Origin: Bog-159 sp035499555
GTDB taxonomy: Bacteria > Acidobacteriota > Terriglobia > Bryobacterales > Bryobacteraceae
Direction of reading: 5' to 3'
DNA length: 64,000 nt
NCBI GenBank assembly: GCA_035499555.1
Contig: DATJYO010000035.1
Span: forward strand, 1 to 64,000
Part shown: positions 7,830-16,732 of the stretch, in pieces
Numbering within the stretch: the first letter of the stretch is position 1
Layout: the number at the start of each line of letters is the position of its first letter
Notes under the pieces: model-generated
Databases searched by the model: none
Told to the model about the DNA's origin: nothing
What the model saw: the letters and a program-made list of their open reading frames with translations, nothing else
Translations under genes and position numbers: made by a program

Positions 7830-8113
7830 CAGACCTCAATTTGAAAACCGGAATAATGCTGCAAGGCGGCTTCCTGCTCTTCGACACCGCGTACATCGGA
7901 GAGCCAGGGACCCTTGCGCAAAGCCGCCGCCAGGTCCGAGATCTTTTCAAGCGGACCCGCGGCATACACTTCCACGCGCCCGTCGTCCAGGTTGCGGACG
8001 TAGCCGGTCAGCCCCAGCGCGGCAGCGGCGCGTTGCGTGTAGTCGCGGAAACCGACGCCTTGGACGCGTCCCCGCACCAGGTACATTTTGGCGCAAAGCG
8101 CCGGGCGAGCCAT
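7829..8113 (-). CDS. acyP: Acylphosphatase
   Basis: 94 residues, the standard size. It hydrolyses acyl phosphates such as acetyl phosphate and 1,3-bisphosphoglycerate. Both signature motifs are present: GRVQGVGFR (phosphate cradle and catalytic Arg) and the Asn-containing GYVRNLDDGRVEV. The frame is open upstream to 8170, but family length and alignment favour the ATG at 8113 (MARPALCAK...); an ATG at 8086 is also possible. No clear Shine-Dalgarno is visible. It probably opens the apt-ispE-prs-ribosomal protein unit. Confidence 0.9.
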   Translation of the reverse strand: MARPALCAKMYLVRGRVQGVGFRDYTQRAAAALGLTGYVRNLDDGRVEVYAAGPLEKISDLAAALRKGPWLSDVRGVEEQEAALQHYSGFQIEV

Positions 8114-8202
8114 GGAAAAAGAAGGATAACACGAGGGCCGGATACCACCCGAGCCCGCGCACGGGTCCAACCCAGGATGCCGTTTGGTGACTGCTGGTGG
8201 CG

Positions 8203-9363
8203 CTAGTGGTGCGAACCGACGCCGATGCCGCCGACATGACCGCCGATGCTACCCGCACTGGGTGCTGCCGGAGGGGGAGCGGAGATCCTGCCGACCGAAC
8301 CGGCGGGTGACGACGAGGTAGGCATGCCGCCGCCACGAGATATGCCGCCGCCATGATACGGTCCGTGCCCGGACGCTACCGTGCCAATGCCACCTGCGGC
8401 ACTGCGGCCGGTGTGGGTCGGCGCCGGTACACTGTGGTAGCCGCCCGAATTATAAGCTCCCGAGTAGCCTGCTGGATATCCCCCGTAGTAGCCGCCGTAG
8501 TAGGAATAGGGAAAGTAGTAGTAGCCCGGCATGTATGCCATGTAGACGTTGAAGGGGCTCCAGAAGGGGAAGCCGTAGGCGCTGAACCAATCGCCACTCA
8601 TACCGGGGACGAACGAGTACATCCCCAGATAGGGATTCCAATACCAGCCGCCCATGAAGCCGCTGACGCCAAATGCGCCCATTGTTCCAAAGGTTCCATA
8701 AGCGCTGCCGCCGTCATAAAGCGACGTACGCAGCGAATTGGCGGCCCCCACACTGGCCATGGAGACATATTCGCCGCGGCGCTCGCTCCAGCGGTTCAGC
8801 GCGTCGGTGACGGTGCGGTCGAACTTGCGCTCGGCCAGCGTATCCAGGGCTACCAGGTGACCCTCTTTCGCCTCCAACGTATGGTCGTCCAGGGTCACAT
8901 CCGCTTCTCCGTCGTAAACACGCAGCTCGGCGGGACTGGCATCGAACCGGTACAATCCCTTCTTCACCGGGTGGACCGTGGCGTTCTGGTAGACGACCGT
9001 AACGGAGTTGTCTTTGCCGATATCGTCGGCTTCGATGATAGCGGAACCGGAGAGAAACTCCAGGCGCGTATCGATCAGGCGGTTGGTGATCATCCGGAAC
9101 GAGCTATGCTCCGCCAGCCGCAAGAAGACGCCGGGAGTCAGTAGTACCTCGGCGCGTCCCTCTTCGGTGCGAAGCGTCTGGTTCTCCTTCACTTCCGAAA
9201 AAGTGCCGAATTTGCTGTCAACGAGCTGGTCGCCCACGTAAACCTGGCCTTCCACATAGTGGATCAGCCCGGAGCGAGCCGAAATCACCGCCGGCTGTGC
9301 CCAAGCGGCGATGCCACCTGCCAGGGCCATACCGCAAAGCGCGAGTCTCCCGACCGGTACCAT
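8203..9363 (-). CDS. Secreted FecR-domain protein with Gly/Tyr-rich tail
   Basis: 386 residues. A signal peptide (residues 1-22, ending AAWAQ) is followed by a FecR-like periplasmic domain at about 25-190 (GQVYVGDQLVDSKFGTFSEV, NQTLRTEEGRAEVLLTPGVFLRLAEHSS), seen in acidobacterial proteins without a dedicated sigma factor. Residues 220-310 are strikingly rich in Tyr, Gly, Phe and Trp (MGGWYWNPYLGMYSFVPG..., YYYFPYSYYGGYYGG), then a Gly/Ser/His-rich end. No sigma or TonB gene is adjacent, so signalling in the classical FecIR sense is unlikely. Exact role unknown; probably envelope-associated. Confidence 0.75.
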   Translation of the reverse strand: MVPVGRLALCGMALAGGIAAWAQPAVISARSGLIHYVEGQVYVGDQLVDSKFGTFSEVKENQTLRTEEGRAEVLLTPGVFLRLAEHSSFRMITNRLIDTRLEFLSGSAIIEADDIGKDNSVTVVYQNATVHPVKKGLYRFDASPAELRVYDGEADVTLDDHTLEAKEGHLVALDTLAERKFDRTVTDALNRWSERRGEYVSMASVGAANSLRTSLYDGGSAYGTFGTMGAFGVSGFMGGWYWNPYLGMYSFVPGMSGDWFSAYGFPFWSPFNVYMAYMPGYYYFPYSYYGGYYGGYPAGYSGAYNSGGYHSVPAPTHTGRSAAGGIGTVASGHGPYHGGGISRGGGMPTSSSPAGSVGRISAPPPAAPSAGSIGGHVGGIGVGSHH

Positions 9364-9422
9364 AAAAACTCCTTAATCCAGGATCTGCCGCCATTGGGAC
9401 GTTTGTCAATGCTTGGGCGTTA

Positions 9423-10742
9423 CTATAAACGCACGATGTGAGGCGCGTTCACACCTTTTAACGCGTTGCGCGTATCCACGATCAGCGGGGCGGCGGACAC
9501 TACTTTCCGATAGTCGAAGACCGAGTGATCCGTGATGATGGCGGCGCAGTCGGACTCCGCCGCCAGGGACTCCGGCTGGGCCTGTAGACTCTCGCCATCC
9601 AGTTGAAGAGAGGACACATAGGGGTCGCTGTAGGATACCCGCGCCCCGCGCCGCTTGAGCAGCAGCATCACATCCAGGGCCGGTGATTCCCGGAGGTCGT
9701 CGATATCCTTCTTATACGCCACACCCAGAATGTGGATATGCGACCCCTTCACCGGCTTGCCGGCGTCGTTGAGGGCGTTCTGGATTTTGTCGACGACAAA
9801 GTGCGGCATCTGGCCGTTGATGTAGCCCGCAAGTTCGATGAACCGCGCTTCGATACCAGCCTGCTTGGTCTTCCATGACAGGTAGAAAGGATCGATCGGA
9901 ATGCAGTGGCCGCCCAAGCCGGGACCCGGATAAAACGGCATGAATCCGAACGGCTTGGTGGCCGCCGCCTCGATCACTTCCCAGACGTTGATGCCCATGC
10001 GATCGCACATCAAGGCCATCTCGTTGACCAGGCCTATGTTGATCATGCGGAAGGTGTTCTCCAGCAGTTTGACCATTTCGGCCACCTGCGTCGAGCTCAC
10101 CGGCACGACATGCTCCAGGGCTTGAGAGTAAAATAGCCGTCCCATCTCGGTGCAGGCCGGGGTGGTGCCGCCCACCACCTTGGGAATATTCACGGTTTGA
10201 AACCTGGGGTTGCCCGGATCGACCCGTTCCGGCGAGAAACACAGAAAGAAATCCTGTCCTGCCCGCAAGCCGGACTTTTCAAACATCGGCAGAAGCAGCT
10301 CGTCGGTGGTGCCGGGATAAGTCGTCGATTCCAGGATAATCAACATCCCGGCATGCAGATTGTTGAGTATCTCCTGGCAGGACGAGACGATGTAGCTCAT
10401 GTCGGGATCTTTGGTCTTGCGCAGCGGCGTGGGCACGCAGATGTTCACCGTGTCCAGATCGCGGACGGCCGCGAAATCGGTAGTGGCGCGCAGTTTCCCC
10501 TGCTTGACGATATCGGATAAGACGCTGCTGGGAACATCACCCACGTAGGAGTCGCCGGCGTTGACGCGCTCGGTCTTGGCGGCATTCAAGTCGATGCCCG
10601 TCACCCGAAAGCCGGCCTTGGCGAACTCGACGGCCAGAGGCAGACCTACATAGCCCAGCCCGACGATACCCACTTGCGCCTGGCGCGATCTGATCTTTTC
10701 TTTGAGGAGGTTGGCGGTAACCTCCGCCGTGGCGGGTGTCAT
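9423..10742 (-). CDS. UDP-N-acetyl-sugar 6-dehydrogenase (WbpA/WecC-like)
   Basis: 439 residues of the UDP-glucose/GDP-mannose dehydrogenase superfamily. The N-terminal NAD Rossmann motif is VGIVGLGYVGLPLAVEFAKAG; the catalytic-Cys block is GLGGHCIPIDPFYLSWK; the C-terminal UDP-binding domain starts near HILGVAYKKDIDDLRESPAL. The segment LESTTYPGTTDELLLP and the FSPERVDPGN block are typical of the UDP-GlcNAc/UDP-ManNAc branch (WbpA, WecC), which supplies uronic acids for surface polysaccharide. No glycosyltransferases are adjacent, so the end product is unknown. Confidence 0.88.
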   Translation of the reverse strand: MTPATAEVTANLLKEKIRSRQAQVGIVGLGYVGLPLAVEFAKAGFRVTGIDLNAAKTERVNAGDSYVGDVPSSVLSDIVKQGKLRATTDFAAVRDLDTVNICVPTPLRKTKDPDMSYIVSSCQEILNNLHAGMLIILESTTYPGTTDELLLPMFEKSGLRAGQDFFLCFSPERVDPGNPRFQTVNIPKVVGGTTPACTEMGRLFYSQALEHVVPVSSTQVAEMVKLLENTFRMINIGLVNEMALMCDRMGINVWEVIEAAATKPFGFMPFYPGPGLGGHCIPIDPFYLSWKTKQAGIEARFIELAGYINGQMPHFVVDKIQNALNDAGKPVKGSHIHILGVAYKKDIDDLRESPALDVMLLLKRRGARVSYSDPYVSSLQLDGESLQAQPESLAAESDCAAIITDHSVFDYRKVVSAAPLIVDTRNALKGVNAPHIVRL

Positions 10743-10831
10743 GTTTCTATCATACAGTCGAACCCTGCAACCGGATCTACTATGTTGGGGCAGCCGCCTG
10801 CGCTAACATGAATCAATAGAAAGGGCGCCCC

Positions 10832-11764
10832 ATGCGTCTACGCCTCTTCGCTGCTTTGGTTATCGTGGCCGGATCGCTATTCGCGGCCGATTCGAGTCTG
10901 ATCAACCTGGTGATGCCCGACGCGCAGTTCATCGCCGGCGGTAACGTCGAGCAAGTGATGCGCTCGCCTTTCGGACAATTCCTGCTATCCAATAGCCCGA
11001 TGCATTCCGATCCCGTTCTGCAGAAGCTGGCGGAGACCACCGGCTTCGAATTCGATCGCGACCTGCACCAAATTCTGGTGGCAGGCCGGCCCGGCACGGA
11101 CACGTGGCTGATGTTGGCGCGCGGCACCTTCGATGTAGCTCGTATCGTGGAGGCAGCCGTGGCGGACGGCGCCGCCGCCGGTACTTATGCCGGCAGCCAG
11201 ATCCTGGATTGGAGCGGAAGCCGGCATCCGTCGGTGGCGTTCACAAATGACGGTGTGGCGGTTATCGGGAAGCCGGATTCCGTGCGCGCGGCGCTCGATC
11301 ACGGCTCCGCCCCAACGGCGATCAATTCCTCGCTGGCGGCCGAGGTCAACAGCCTGAGCGCCGATCAGGACGCCTGGTTCGTTTCGATCACGCCGCCCGC
11401 TGCATTCGAAGGAAAGGCAGCCGGTCCTTTGGCGCTGTTGAACAGCGTGGTGTCGGCGAGCGGCGGTATGAGATTCGGACCGGAGTTGCTGGTGAGTCTT
11501 AAAGCCGTCTGCCGGACCGCCGCGGATGCCGGGACTTTGGCCGAGGGTCTGAAGTCGATCGGGATGCTGGCCGGCAGCCAGGGAGCGCCGCCGGGATTCG
11601 CCGGGGTTCTCCGAAGCCTGCAGGCGTCCGTAGCGGGTGAGACGGTAATGGTCTCAGTCAGCATTCCGGAAGAGCAATTGGAGCAGATGGTGAAGTCCGG
11701 CCCGTCCGGCACCGTAGGCTACGACATACACATGGATCGCCGGAAAGCACCGAGTTCGCGATGA
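10832..11764 (+). CDS. Secreted protein of unknown function, coupled to VWFA-related gene
   Basis: 310 residues with a signal peptide (MRLRLFAALVIVAGSLFA|AD). The mature part has short blocks such as LINLVMPDAQFIAGGNVEQVMRSPFG and FVSITPPAAF that resemble acidobacterial DUF3352-like periplasmic proteins, but I do not recognise a catalytic motif. Its stop overlaps the start of the next gene (ATGA at 11761), so the two secreted products are made together. It is divergent from the UDP-sugar dehydrogenase; the 89-base gap must hold both promoters. Confidence 0.6.
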   Translation: MRLRLFAALVIVAGSLFAADSSLINLVMPDAQFIAGGNVEQVMRSPFGQFLLSNSPMHSDPVLQKLAETTGFEFDRDLHQILVAGRPGTDTWLMLARGTFDVARIVEAAVADGAAAGTYAGSQILDWSGSRHPSVAFTNDGVAVIGKPDSVRAALDHGSAPTAINSSLAAEVNSLSADQDAWFVSITPPAAFEGKAAGPLALLNSVVSASGGMRFGPELLVSLKAVCRTAADAGTLAEGLKSIGMLAGSQGAPPGFAGVLRSLQASVAGETVMVSVSIPEEQLEQMVKSGPSGTVGYDIHMDRRKAPSSR

Positions 11765-12741
11765 AGCTTCCTGTCGGACCGGCGGCCGCTTACCTGTTGG
11801 TTGCGAGCGTCCTGGCCGCGCCGGCGCAGGAGTCACCGCGCGTCAAGCTGACCGTGATCGCCGAAGATTCGGCCGGCAAGCCGGTCACCGATTTGGACGC
11901 CGCCGATTTTACGGTTCGGGATAACGGTCTACGACAGAAGATCGTCTCGCTCCGCCGGAACCAGTCTCATGGCCCCCGTCCGCTGGTCATCCTATTCGAT
12001 CTGTTGAACTCCAGCTTCGACTCGCGCGGCGCGGTTCTGAACATGATGAAGACGGCGCTGCGGCGGTTGCCGTCGGGCGATCCCTTGTACCTGTACTTGT
12101 TGGTGGAGGACGGCAGCCTTTATGCGGTACATGGCCTGGCCGGCGACCAGGCCGCCGGCGCCGGAAGTGGCGGGTGGCCGCGCGATGCGGAGTCTGCGCT
12201 GGACGATGCCATGCGCAAGGTCAATCAAGTGAAGCCGCAGGATTTCAGAGCCGCCAGCCCGATCGCTCTGCCGTCGCGGTTCGATGCCACCTGCAAAGCC
12301 CTGGAGGACATGCGCACGCGCATGGAGGAGATGCCGGGTTCCAAAGCCCTGTTATGGGTCACCTACGGCTTCCCCAGCCAGATCCGCATGGCGGGCCAAG
12401 GCTGGTGGGACGGCGGTCCGCTGCTGCGCCAGGTGGGCTCCCGCTTCCTGGAATCCAGGATCTCGATCTACACGGCGGATCCGGGCACGAACCCGGAGCG
12501 CGGGATGCTGAATCGGGATGCGTTGGACACTCTGGCCGGAGCTACCGGCGGCCGCACTTTCTCCACCATCGACATAAACCAGGCACGCGACCGGATCGAG
12601 GCCGACGCGCGCGGCAGTTATACGATCGAGTATGAGCCGTCCCAGGGCTGGGACGGCAAGTACCACAAGCTGCGGGTTACGGTCGCGCGCAAAGGTGTCC
12701 GGCTGCAAACGGAACGCGGTTATTTCGGGGCGGTGTTGTAA
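11761..12741 (+). CDS. Secreted VWFA-related domain protein (TIGR03436 type)
   Basis: 326 residues. A signal peptide (to about residue 25, LAAPAQE) is followed by a short Ig-like stretch, VKLTVIAEDSAGKPVTDLDAADFTVRDNGLRQKI, that is diagnostic of the acidobacterial VWFA-related family. A von Willebrand A-like domain follows (RPLVILFDLLNSSFDSRGA; the DxLxS MIDAS-like motif is altered from DxSxS), and it ends with SYTIEYEPSQGWDGKYHKLRVTVARKGV. Members are thought to mediate protein interaction outside the cell; the role is unknown. This family is a lineage marker for Acidobacteria. Confidence 0.85.
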   Translation: MKLPVGPAAAYLLVASVLAAPAQESPRVKLTVIAEDSAGKPVTDLDAADFTVRDNGLRQKIVSLRRNQSHGPRPLVILFDLLNSSFDSRGAVLNMMKTALRRLPSGDPLYLYLLVEDGSLYAVHGLAGDQAAGAGSGGWPRDAESALDDAMRKVNQVKPQDFRAASPIALPSRFDATCKALEDMRTRMEEMPGSKALLWVTYGFPSQIRMAGQGWWDGGPLLRQVGSRFLESRISIYTADPGTNPERGMLNRDALDTLAGATGGRTFSTIDINQARDRIEADARGSYTIEYEPSQGWDGKYHKLRVTVARKGVRLQTERGYFGAVL

Positions 12742-12749
12742 AGCGTCAC

Positions 12750-13391
12750 ATGCCGCGGCGCATCGAATCGCATTTGTTGAGCGGCCCTGCCGGTAACCTG
12801 GAGGCCCTGCTGGAAGCTCCCGAGGAGAGCGAGCTGCGCGGACTGGCCCTGATCTGCCATCCTCATCCGCTCTTCGGCGGGACCATGCACAACAAGGTGG
12901 TCTATCGCACGGCGCGGGCGCTGCGGAGTCTGGGCTACGTGGTGTTGCGCTTCAATTTTCGGGGCGTGGGCAAGAGCGAAGGGAAACACGACGGCGGGAT
13001 CGGGGAGATCGACGACGCGCGCGCGGCGCTCGCCTGGCTGCGAAACCGTTATCCCGGCCTGCCCTACACCGCGGCCGGGTTTTCCTTCGGCTCGCAAGTA
13101 GCGCTGGGAGTGGCCTGCGCCGCCGGGGATGCCGAATGTGCGATCGCGCTGGGTTATCCGGCCTTGCGCGCTTCAACCGGGTGGACGCACTGCGTGGTTC
13201 CCAAGATTTTTATTCAGAGCACGCACGACGAGCACGGTCCGGCGGCCGTCATGGAAGCCTTCTTTGCACAGGCCGCCGAACCCAAGCGCCTGATCTGGGT
13301 CGAGGCGCAGGATCATTTCTTCGCCGGGGGGTTGGACGCGCTGGAGGCGCGAATCAAGAGCCTGTGGGAACCCGGCTCACTGCACCATTGA
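12750..13391 (+). CDS. Alpha/beta hydrolase
   Basis: 213 residues of the COG2945-like alpha/beta hydrolase group. It shows the oxyanion segment CHPHPLFGGTMHNKVV, FNFRGVGKSEG after strand 3, the nucleophile elbow AAGFSFGSQVA (GxSxG with Ser at about residue 113), the acid region STHDEH and the final catalytic-type His in EAQDHFFAG. Substrate unknown; esterase or peptidase activity is equally possible. It follows the VWFA gene by 8 bases and overlaps the convergent Tad gene by 15 bases. Confidence 0.8.
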   Translation: MPRRIESHLLSGPAGNLEALLEAPEESELRGLALICHPHPLFGGTMHNKVVYRTARALRSLGYVVLRFNFRGVGKSEGKHDGGIGEIDDARAALAWLRNRYPGLPYTAAGFSFGSQVALGVACAAGDAECAIALGYPALRASTGWTHCVVPKIFIQSTHDEHGPAAVMEAFFAQAAEPKRLIWVEAQDHFFAGGLDALEARIKSLWEPGSLHH

Positions 13392-14645
13392 AACGGAAGA
13401 GCCGAGACTGGTCTGCGCGCTGCCGCCGGTGATGCTGAAATTGCCAGCGGCAACGAACGATTTGCAGATGAGCGATACCTGGGAGCCGCTCCCGCCGGCA
13501 ACGCTCAGACTCGCGTCGGGCGTGTAGATCAAGCCGTTGACGGTGTTGGTGGCGCCGGCCAGGCTGACCGGGTTGGAATCGGCGCGATCTTCGAAGATGG
13601 CTACGCCGGCCCATGTGCCGTCACTGGGCGGGGAGAGCGTTACGGTCGGGCCCGCCATGCTGATGCCGCCGCCTTTTATGTATAGGGTGACGCCATTGGC
13701 CACCACGGTCGTGCCCGAGACGCTGATTCCGGCCTTGAGTATATACAAACCGGAGTTGAACGTCAGGCTTCCGCCGGCCACCGAGATCACGTGACAATAG
13801 ACTCCCGGATTGATGGTGTGCGAACCGCCGGCAAAGGAGATTCCGCCGCCATCGGTGCACGCACCGACGGTGGGCGGCTGCATGGATGCGAACGGATCGG
13901 CCATGACCGGCTGTCCGGTCAGAGCGGCGGGAGTAAAGGTCGTTCCCGAGCTGGTGACGCCGCCGACCACGCGGGTCCTGCCGGTGCCGGTGCTGATGCT
14001 GCCGCCGGCCATCGTAATCGCGGAGGTGGAGCTGCTGGAATCCACGTAGACGTCGCAATTATGGGTAGTGATGGCGGTTCCGGCAGCCGTGATACCGGGG
14101 CTGGATCCGTTCTGCAAAGTCAGCAGACACGGGCTGGCGGTGACGAAAACGGCAGCCGTAGCGACGGCGCCCGGAGAGAATCCGCCGCGCCCGTACACCA
14201 TGCCGAAAAGCGCCGGCAAGCGCTCGGAGATCCGGACCGTCGCCCAATAAGAGGCCGTCACGCCCGGAACCGTGGGCACGGGATTCGTGGTGTTAGCCTG
14301 CACGCTCACGCGGTCCACGCCGGCTGTCGTAAAGCCGTTCGCGGAGGCCAGCATGCAGGCGCTGTCGAAACTGGACGAGGGACTGCCCGGCGCCGTCGCC
14401 GGACAATTGGACGATGCGCCGCACCACACCCCGCTCTGACCGCAGATAGGACCGGATGGCGTAGAGGTGAGCGCCGACCGTACCGCCGCCACGGCGGCGG
14501 CATCGGCGGCGGCTTGCGCCGCCTGCTGGCGATAGTAGGCCCATCCCAGATCCACGGCCAGCCCTAACATACCGAAGATGACGGTCACCGACAGCGCCAT
14601 CAGAAGGGCCGCTTGACCGGACCGGAAGCAAGCGAAGGTGCGCAT
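13377..14645 (-). CDS. Tad/TadG-like pilus-assembly membrane protein
   Basis: 422 residues. The N-terminus (residues 1-45: GQAALLMALSVTVIFGMLGLAVDLGWAYYRQQAAQAAADAAA, given here only as a family landmark of one membrane helix plus an Ala-rich stretch at 14-55) matches TadE/TadG-like Flp pilus assembly proteins. The rest is a Ser/Thr/Gly-rich, beta-solenoid-like surface region with repeated GGSxTxNxGxY/GGGISMAG units, probably extracellular. No other tad genes (tadA-C, flp) are in the window, so it is an orphan member; such orphans are common in acidobacteria. Function unknown. Confidence 0.72.
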   Translation of the reverse strand: MRTFACFRSGQAALLMALSVTVIFGMLGLAVDLGWAYYRQQAAQAAADAAAVAAVRSALTSTPSGPICGQSGVWCGASSNCPATAPGSPSSSFDSACMLASANGFTTAGVDRVSVQANTTNPVPTVPGVTASYWATVRISERLPALFGMVYGRGGFSPGAVATAAVFVTASPCLLTLQNGSSPGITAAGTAITTHNCDVYVDSSSSTSAITMAGGSISTGTGRTRVVGGVTSSGTTFTPAALTGQPVMADPFASMQPPTVGACTDGGGISFAGGSHTINPGVYCHVISVAGGSLTFNSGLYILKAGISVSGTTVVANGVTLYIKGGGISMAGPTVTLSPPSDGTWAGVAIFEDRADSNPVSLAGATNTVNGLIYTPDASLSVAGGSGSQVSLICKSFVAAGNFSITGGSAQTSLGSSVSMVQ

Positions 14646-14750
14646 GGCGATTGCCTGCTGAGCTCCTCGCGTTGCTTATCGGCAGAAAAGCGGAATCCGT
14701 GCGCGCACGTCTGCTGCCACAGAGTTTAGGCGAGTATCGCGGAGGCTACC

Positions 14751-15080
14751 TTAGCTGATGATGGATGCCGGCCGGAATCCGCCGCCGATCAGGCTCTTCC
14801 GGTTGCTCCGGTCTTTAGCTTCTTCGCTCGGGTTCGAAGTCCCCATCTTCACGCGGTAAAAGGCTAGCAGTTCGGCTTCATCGAAGTCGATGGCCTTGGC
14901 GTATTGGCGAATGTAGCTGGTGTTGTAGATGCCGCCGGGAAGTTTGCTAAAATCTCCCCCCTCGATAGCTTTCAGACTGCGGATATTGATCTTGGTCGAT
15001 TCAGCGATCTGCTCCAGCGAAATGCCGCGATTCCGCCGGATGGTGGCCAGGCCCAATACACTCTCGTCTTCGTTCTGCAT
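14751..15080 (-). CDS. RodZ-like helix-turn-helix protein
   Basis: 109 residues. Residues 8-75 form the HTH_25 fold typical of the RodZ N-terminus (LGLATIRRNRGISLEQIAESTKIN..LKAIEGGDFSKLPGG.YNTSYIRQYAKAIDFDEAELLAFY). Unlike RodZ there is no membrane helix or periplasmic domain; the chain stops after a polar tail. In RodZ this domain binds MreB, so this short form could bind a cytoskeletal partner or DNA. It is divergent from the gene at 15188, with an AT-rich 107-base gap (15081-15187) that stands out from the GC-rich surroundings and probably holds both promoters. Confidence 0.75.
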   Translation of the reverse strand: MQNEDESVLGLATIRRNRGISLEQIAESTKINIRSLKAIEGGDFSKLPGGIYNTSYIRQYAKAIDFDEAELLAFYRVKMGTSNPSEEAKDRSNRKSLIGGGFRPASIIS

Positions 15081-15187
15081 TGGCGGTTCTCCCTATGAGT
15101 GCTACGCACCCAGTTTTATGAAAAATATGAAAGACTATTAAGGAGAACAACATATCATAATTTACGCAGGATTGTTACACTTTGCCC

Positions 15188-16732
15188 ATGAGCATCTCCC
15201 GCAGGCGTTTCACCGCCACCCTGGCCGGTGTAACGGGATTTTTGCCGGCGTCCCTGCGGGCCCTGCCGCCCCGCCCTAAACTCTTTGTTTTCCTGTTCGC
15301 CGAGCAATTCCGCCAAATCTACCTGGATCGCATTAAACCCCTGCTGGTGCCCGCCGGCTTTCGCGAATTGATATCTAAAGGTATCTACTATCCCAATTGC
15401 CGCCTGGCGGCCAGCAGCTTCACTTCCACCGGACTCGCCAGCCTGGCCACCGGCGCCTATCCCCAACTGCACGGCATCGTGGCCGACCAGTGGTACGACC
15501 GGCGCTCGCGCGCCGTGGCCAAGGCTCGCGCCGAACTGCTGGAAGCCACCACCTTGGCCGATGAACTGTCCCATGCCGGCAACAGCCGCATCTACTGCCT
15601 CGGCCTGAACGAGGCCGCCACCTCGCTGCTGGCTGGCCGCTCGAAAGCGCAGGTTTTTTGGATGGACCCGCAGGGGGCCTTCACGACGCGCGGCACCGCG
15701 CCGGACTGGCTCGTGAGCTTCAATCGATCCTGGCCCGCGAGCGATCATCACAACGAGAAGTGGAACGCCATCGGCGCGCAGACCAATACACCCGCACTAC
15801 CCGCACTACGCATTCTGACCTTCGATCCCAAGCGTCCCGAAGAGTTCATGGCCCTGTACCTCTCCTCGCCTTTTGGCCAGTCTGTCCAGTTCGAGCTGCT
15901 GATTCAATTGATCGTCAATGAGAAGCTGGGGCAGGGCGACACCCTCGACTTCGTTTTTGCCTCGCTGGGATCGATGGCGCTGCTCGGATACGAAACCGGA
16001 TCGGATTCCGACCTCATGGTCCAGATGGCGACGCACCTGGACCGGCAGATCGAGCGCACCTTCAAGGTCTTGAATCAGACGCCCGGCCGGAACCGGTACA
16101 ACCTGATCTTCGCGGGCGCGCATGGCGCGCTGGCGGATCCGGGCGCGTTGCTGCATTCGCAGCAGCCCATTGCCAGCGAGAACGTGGCGCGGGCTATCGA
16201 GCAGGGCTTCGTCGACTGGCTCGACAAAGGTGTGGCGAAGAGCGTCTACGTGGACAAGTATATTTATCCGTTCCTGTATCTGAAACTCGAGCAGTTGCGG
16301 GAACGGAACATGGCGCCCCGCGCCGCGCGCCGGCTGGCCGGCGAGGTTGCCCTACGCGTCCCCGGCGTCGCGGGTTACTACACCGTGGACGGCGACTGCT
16401 CGCACAGCGGCGAGTGGCGCCGCATGTTCCAAAACAGTTTCAACGAACGGCGTTCCGGAGACGTGATGCTGTCCTATGCCCCCGGCGCGGTGGAGGACTT
16501 CAACTCCGGCCGCGGCGTCTCCTACGGCTCGCTCTACAATTACGATACGCAGGTGCCGCTGTTCCTTTACGGGCCGCAGTTCGGCAAGCGGCAGATCGAG
16601 CGCGAGATCGAAAGCGTGGACCTGGCGCCCACGATCGCGCGCGCGGCGGGGACCGGCATGCCCTCGTCGGCCACCGGCAATGTGCTGGCCGAGGCCTTCG
16701 CCGACGCATTCGAAGACGAGCGTGAGAAATGA
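15188..16732 (+). CDS. Alkaline-phosphatase-superfamily protein with degenerate metal sites
   Basis: 514 residues from the ATG at 15188 (a TTG two codons upstream is in frame). The N-terminus SISRRRFTATLAG resembles a Tat signal. The overall pattern is of the type I phosphodiesterase/nucleotide pyrophosphatase family (GFRELISKGIYYPN, SLATGAYPQLHGIV, VPLFLYGPQF, SVDLAPTIA). However, the metal ligands appear substituted: the first Asp is Glu (FAEQFR), the usual DHG is AHG (FAGAHGAL), and the late HGS is YGS (SYGSLYNYD). It may be an inactive or altered enzyme. It overlaps pyrD by 4 bases. Confidence 0.75.
   Translation: MSISRRRFTATLAGVTGFLPASLRALPPRPKLFVFLFAEQFRQIYLDRIKPLLVPAGFRELISKGIYYPNCRLAASSFTSTGLASLATGAYPQLHGIVADQWYDRRSRAVAKARAELLEATTLADELSHAGNSRIYCLGLNEAATSLLAGRSKAQVFWMDPQGAFTTRGTAPDWLVSFNRSWPASDHHNEKWNAIGAQTNTPALPALRILTFDPKRPEEFMALYLSSPFGQSVQFELLIQLIVNEKLGQGDTLDFVFASLGSMALLGYETGSDSDLMVQMATHLDRQIERTFKVLNQTPGRNRYNLIFAGAHGALADPGALLHSQQPIASENVARAIEQGFVDWLDKGVAKSVYVDKYIYPFLYLKLEQLRERNMAPRAARRLAGEVALRVPGVAGYYTVDGDCSHSGEWRRMFQNSFNERRSGDVMLSYAPGAVEDFNSGRGVSYGSLYNYDTQVPLFLYGPQFGKRQIEREIESVDLAPTIARAAGTGMPSSATGNVLAEAFADAFEDEREK

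Noticed and set aside
8203..9363. Classical FecR anti-sigma regulator
   Set aside because: Signal peptide at the N-terminus, no cytoplasmic sigma-binding region and no sigma or TonB receptor gene nearby.
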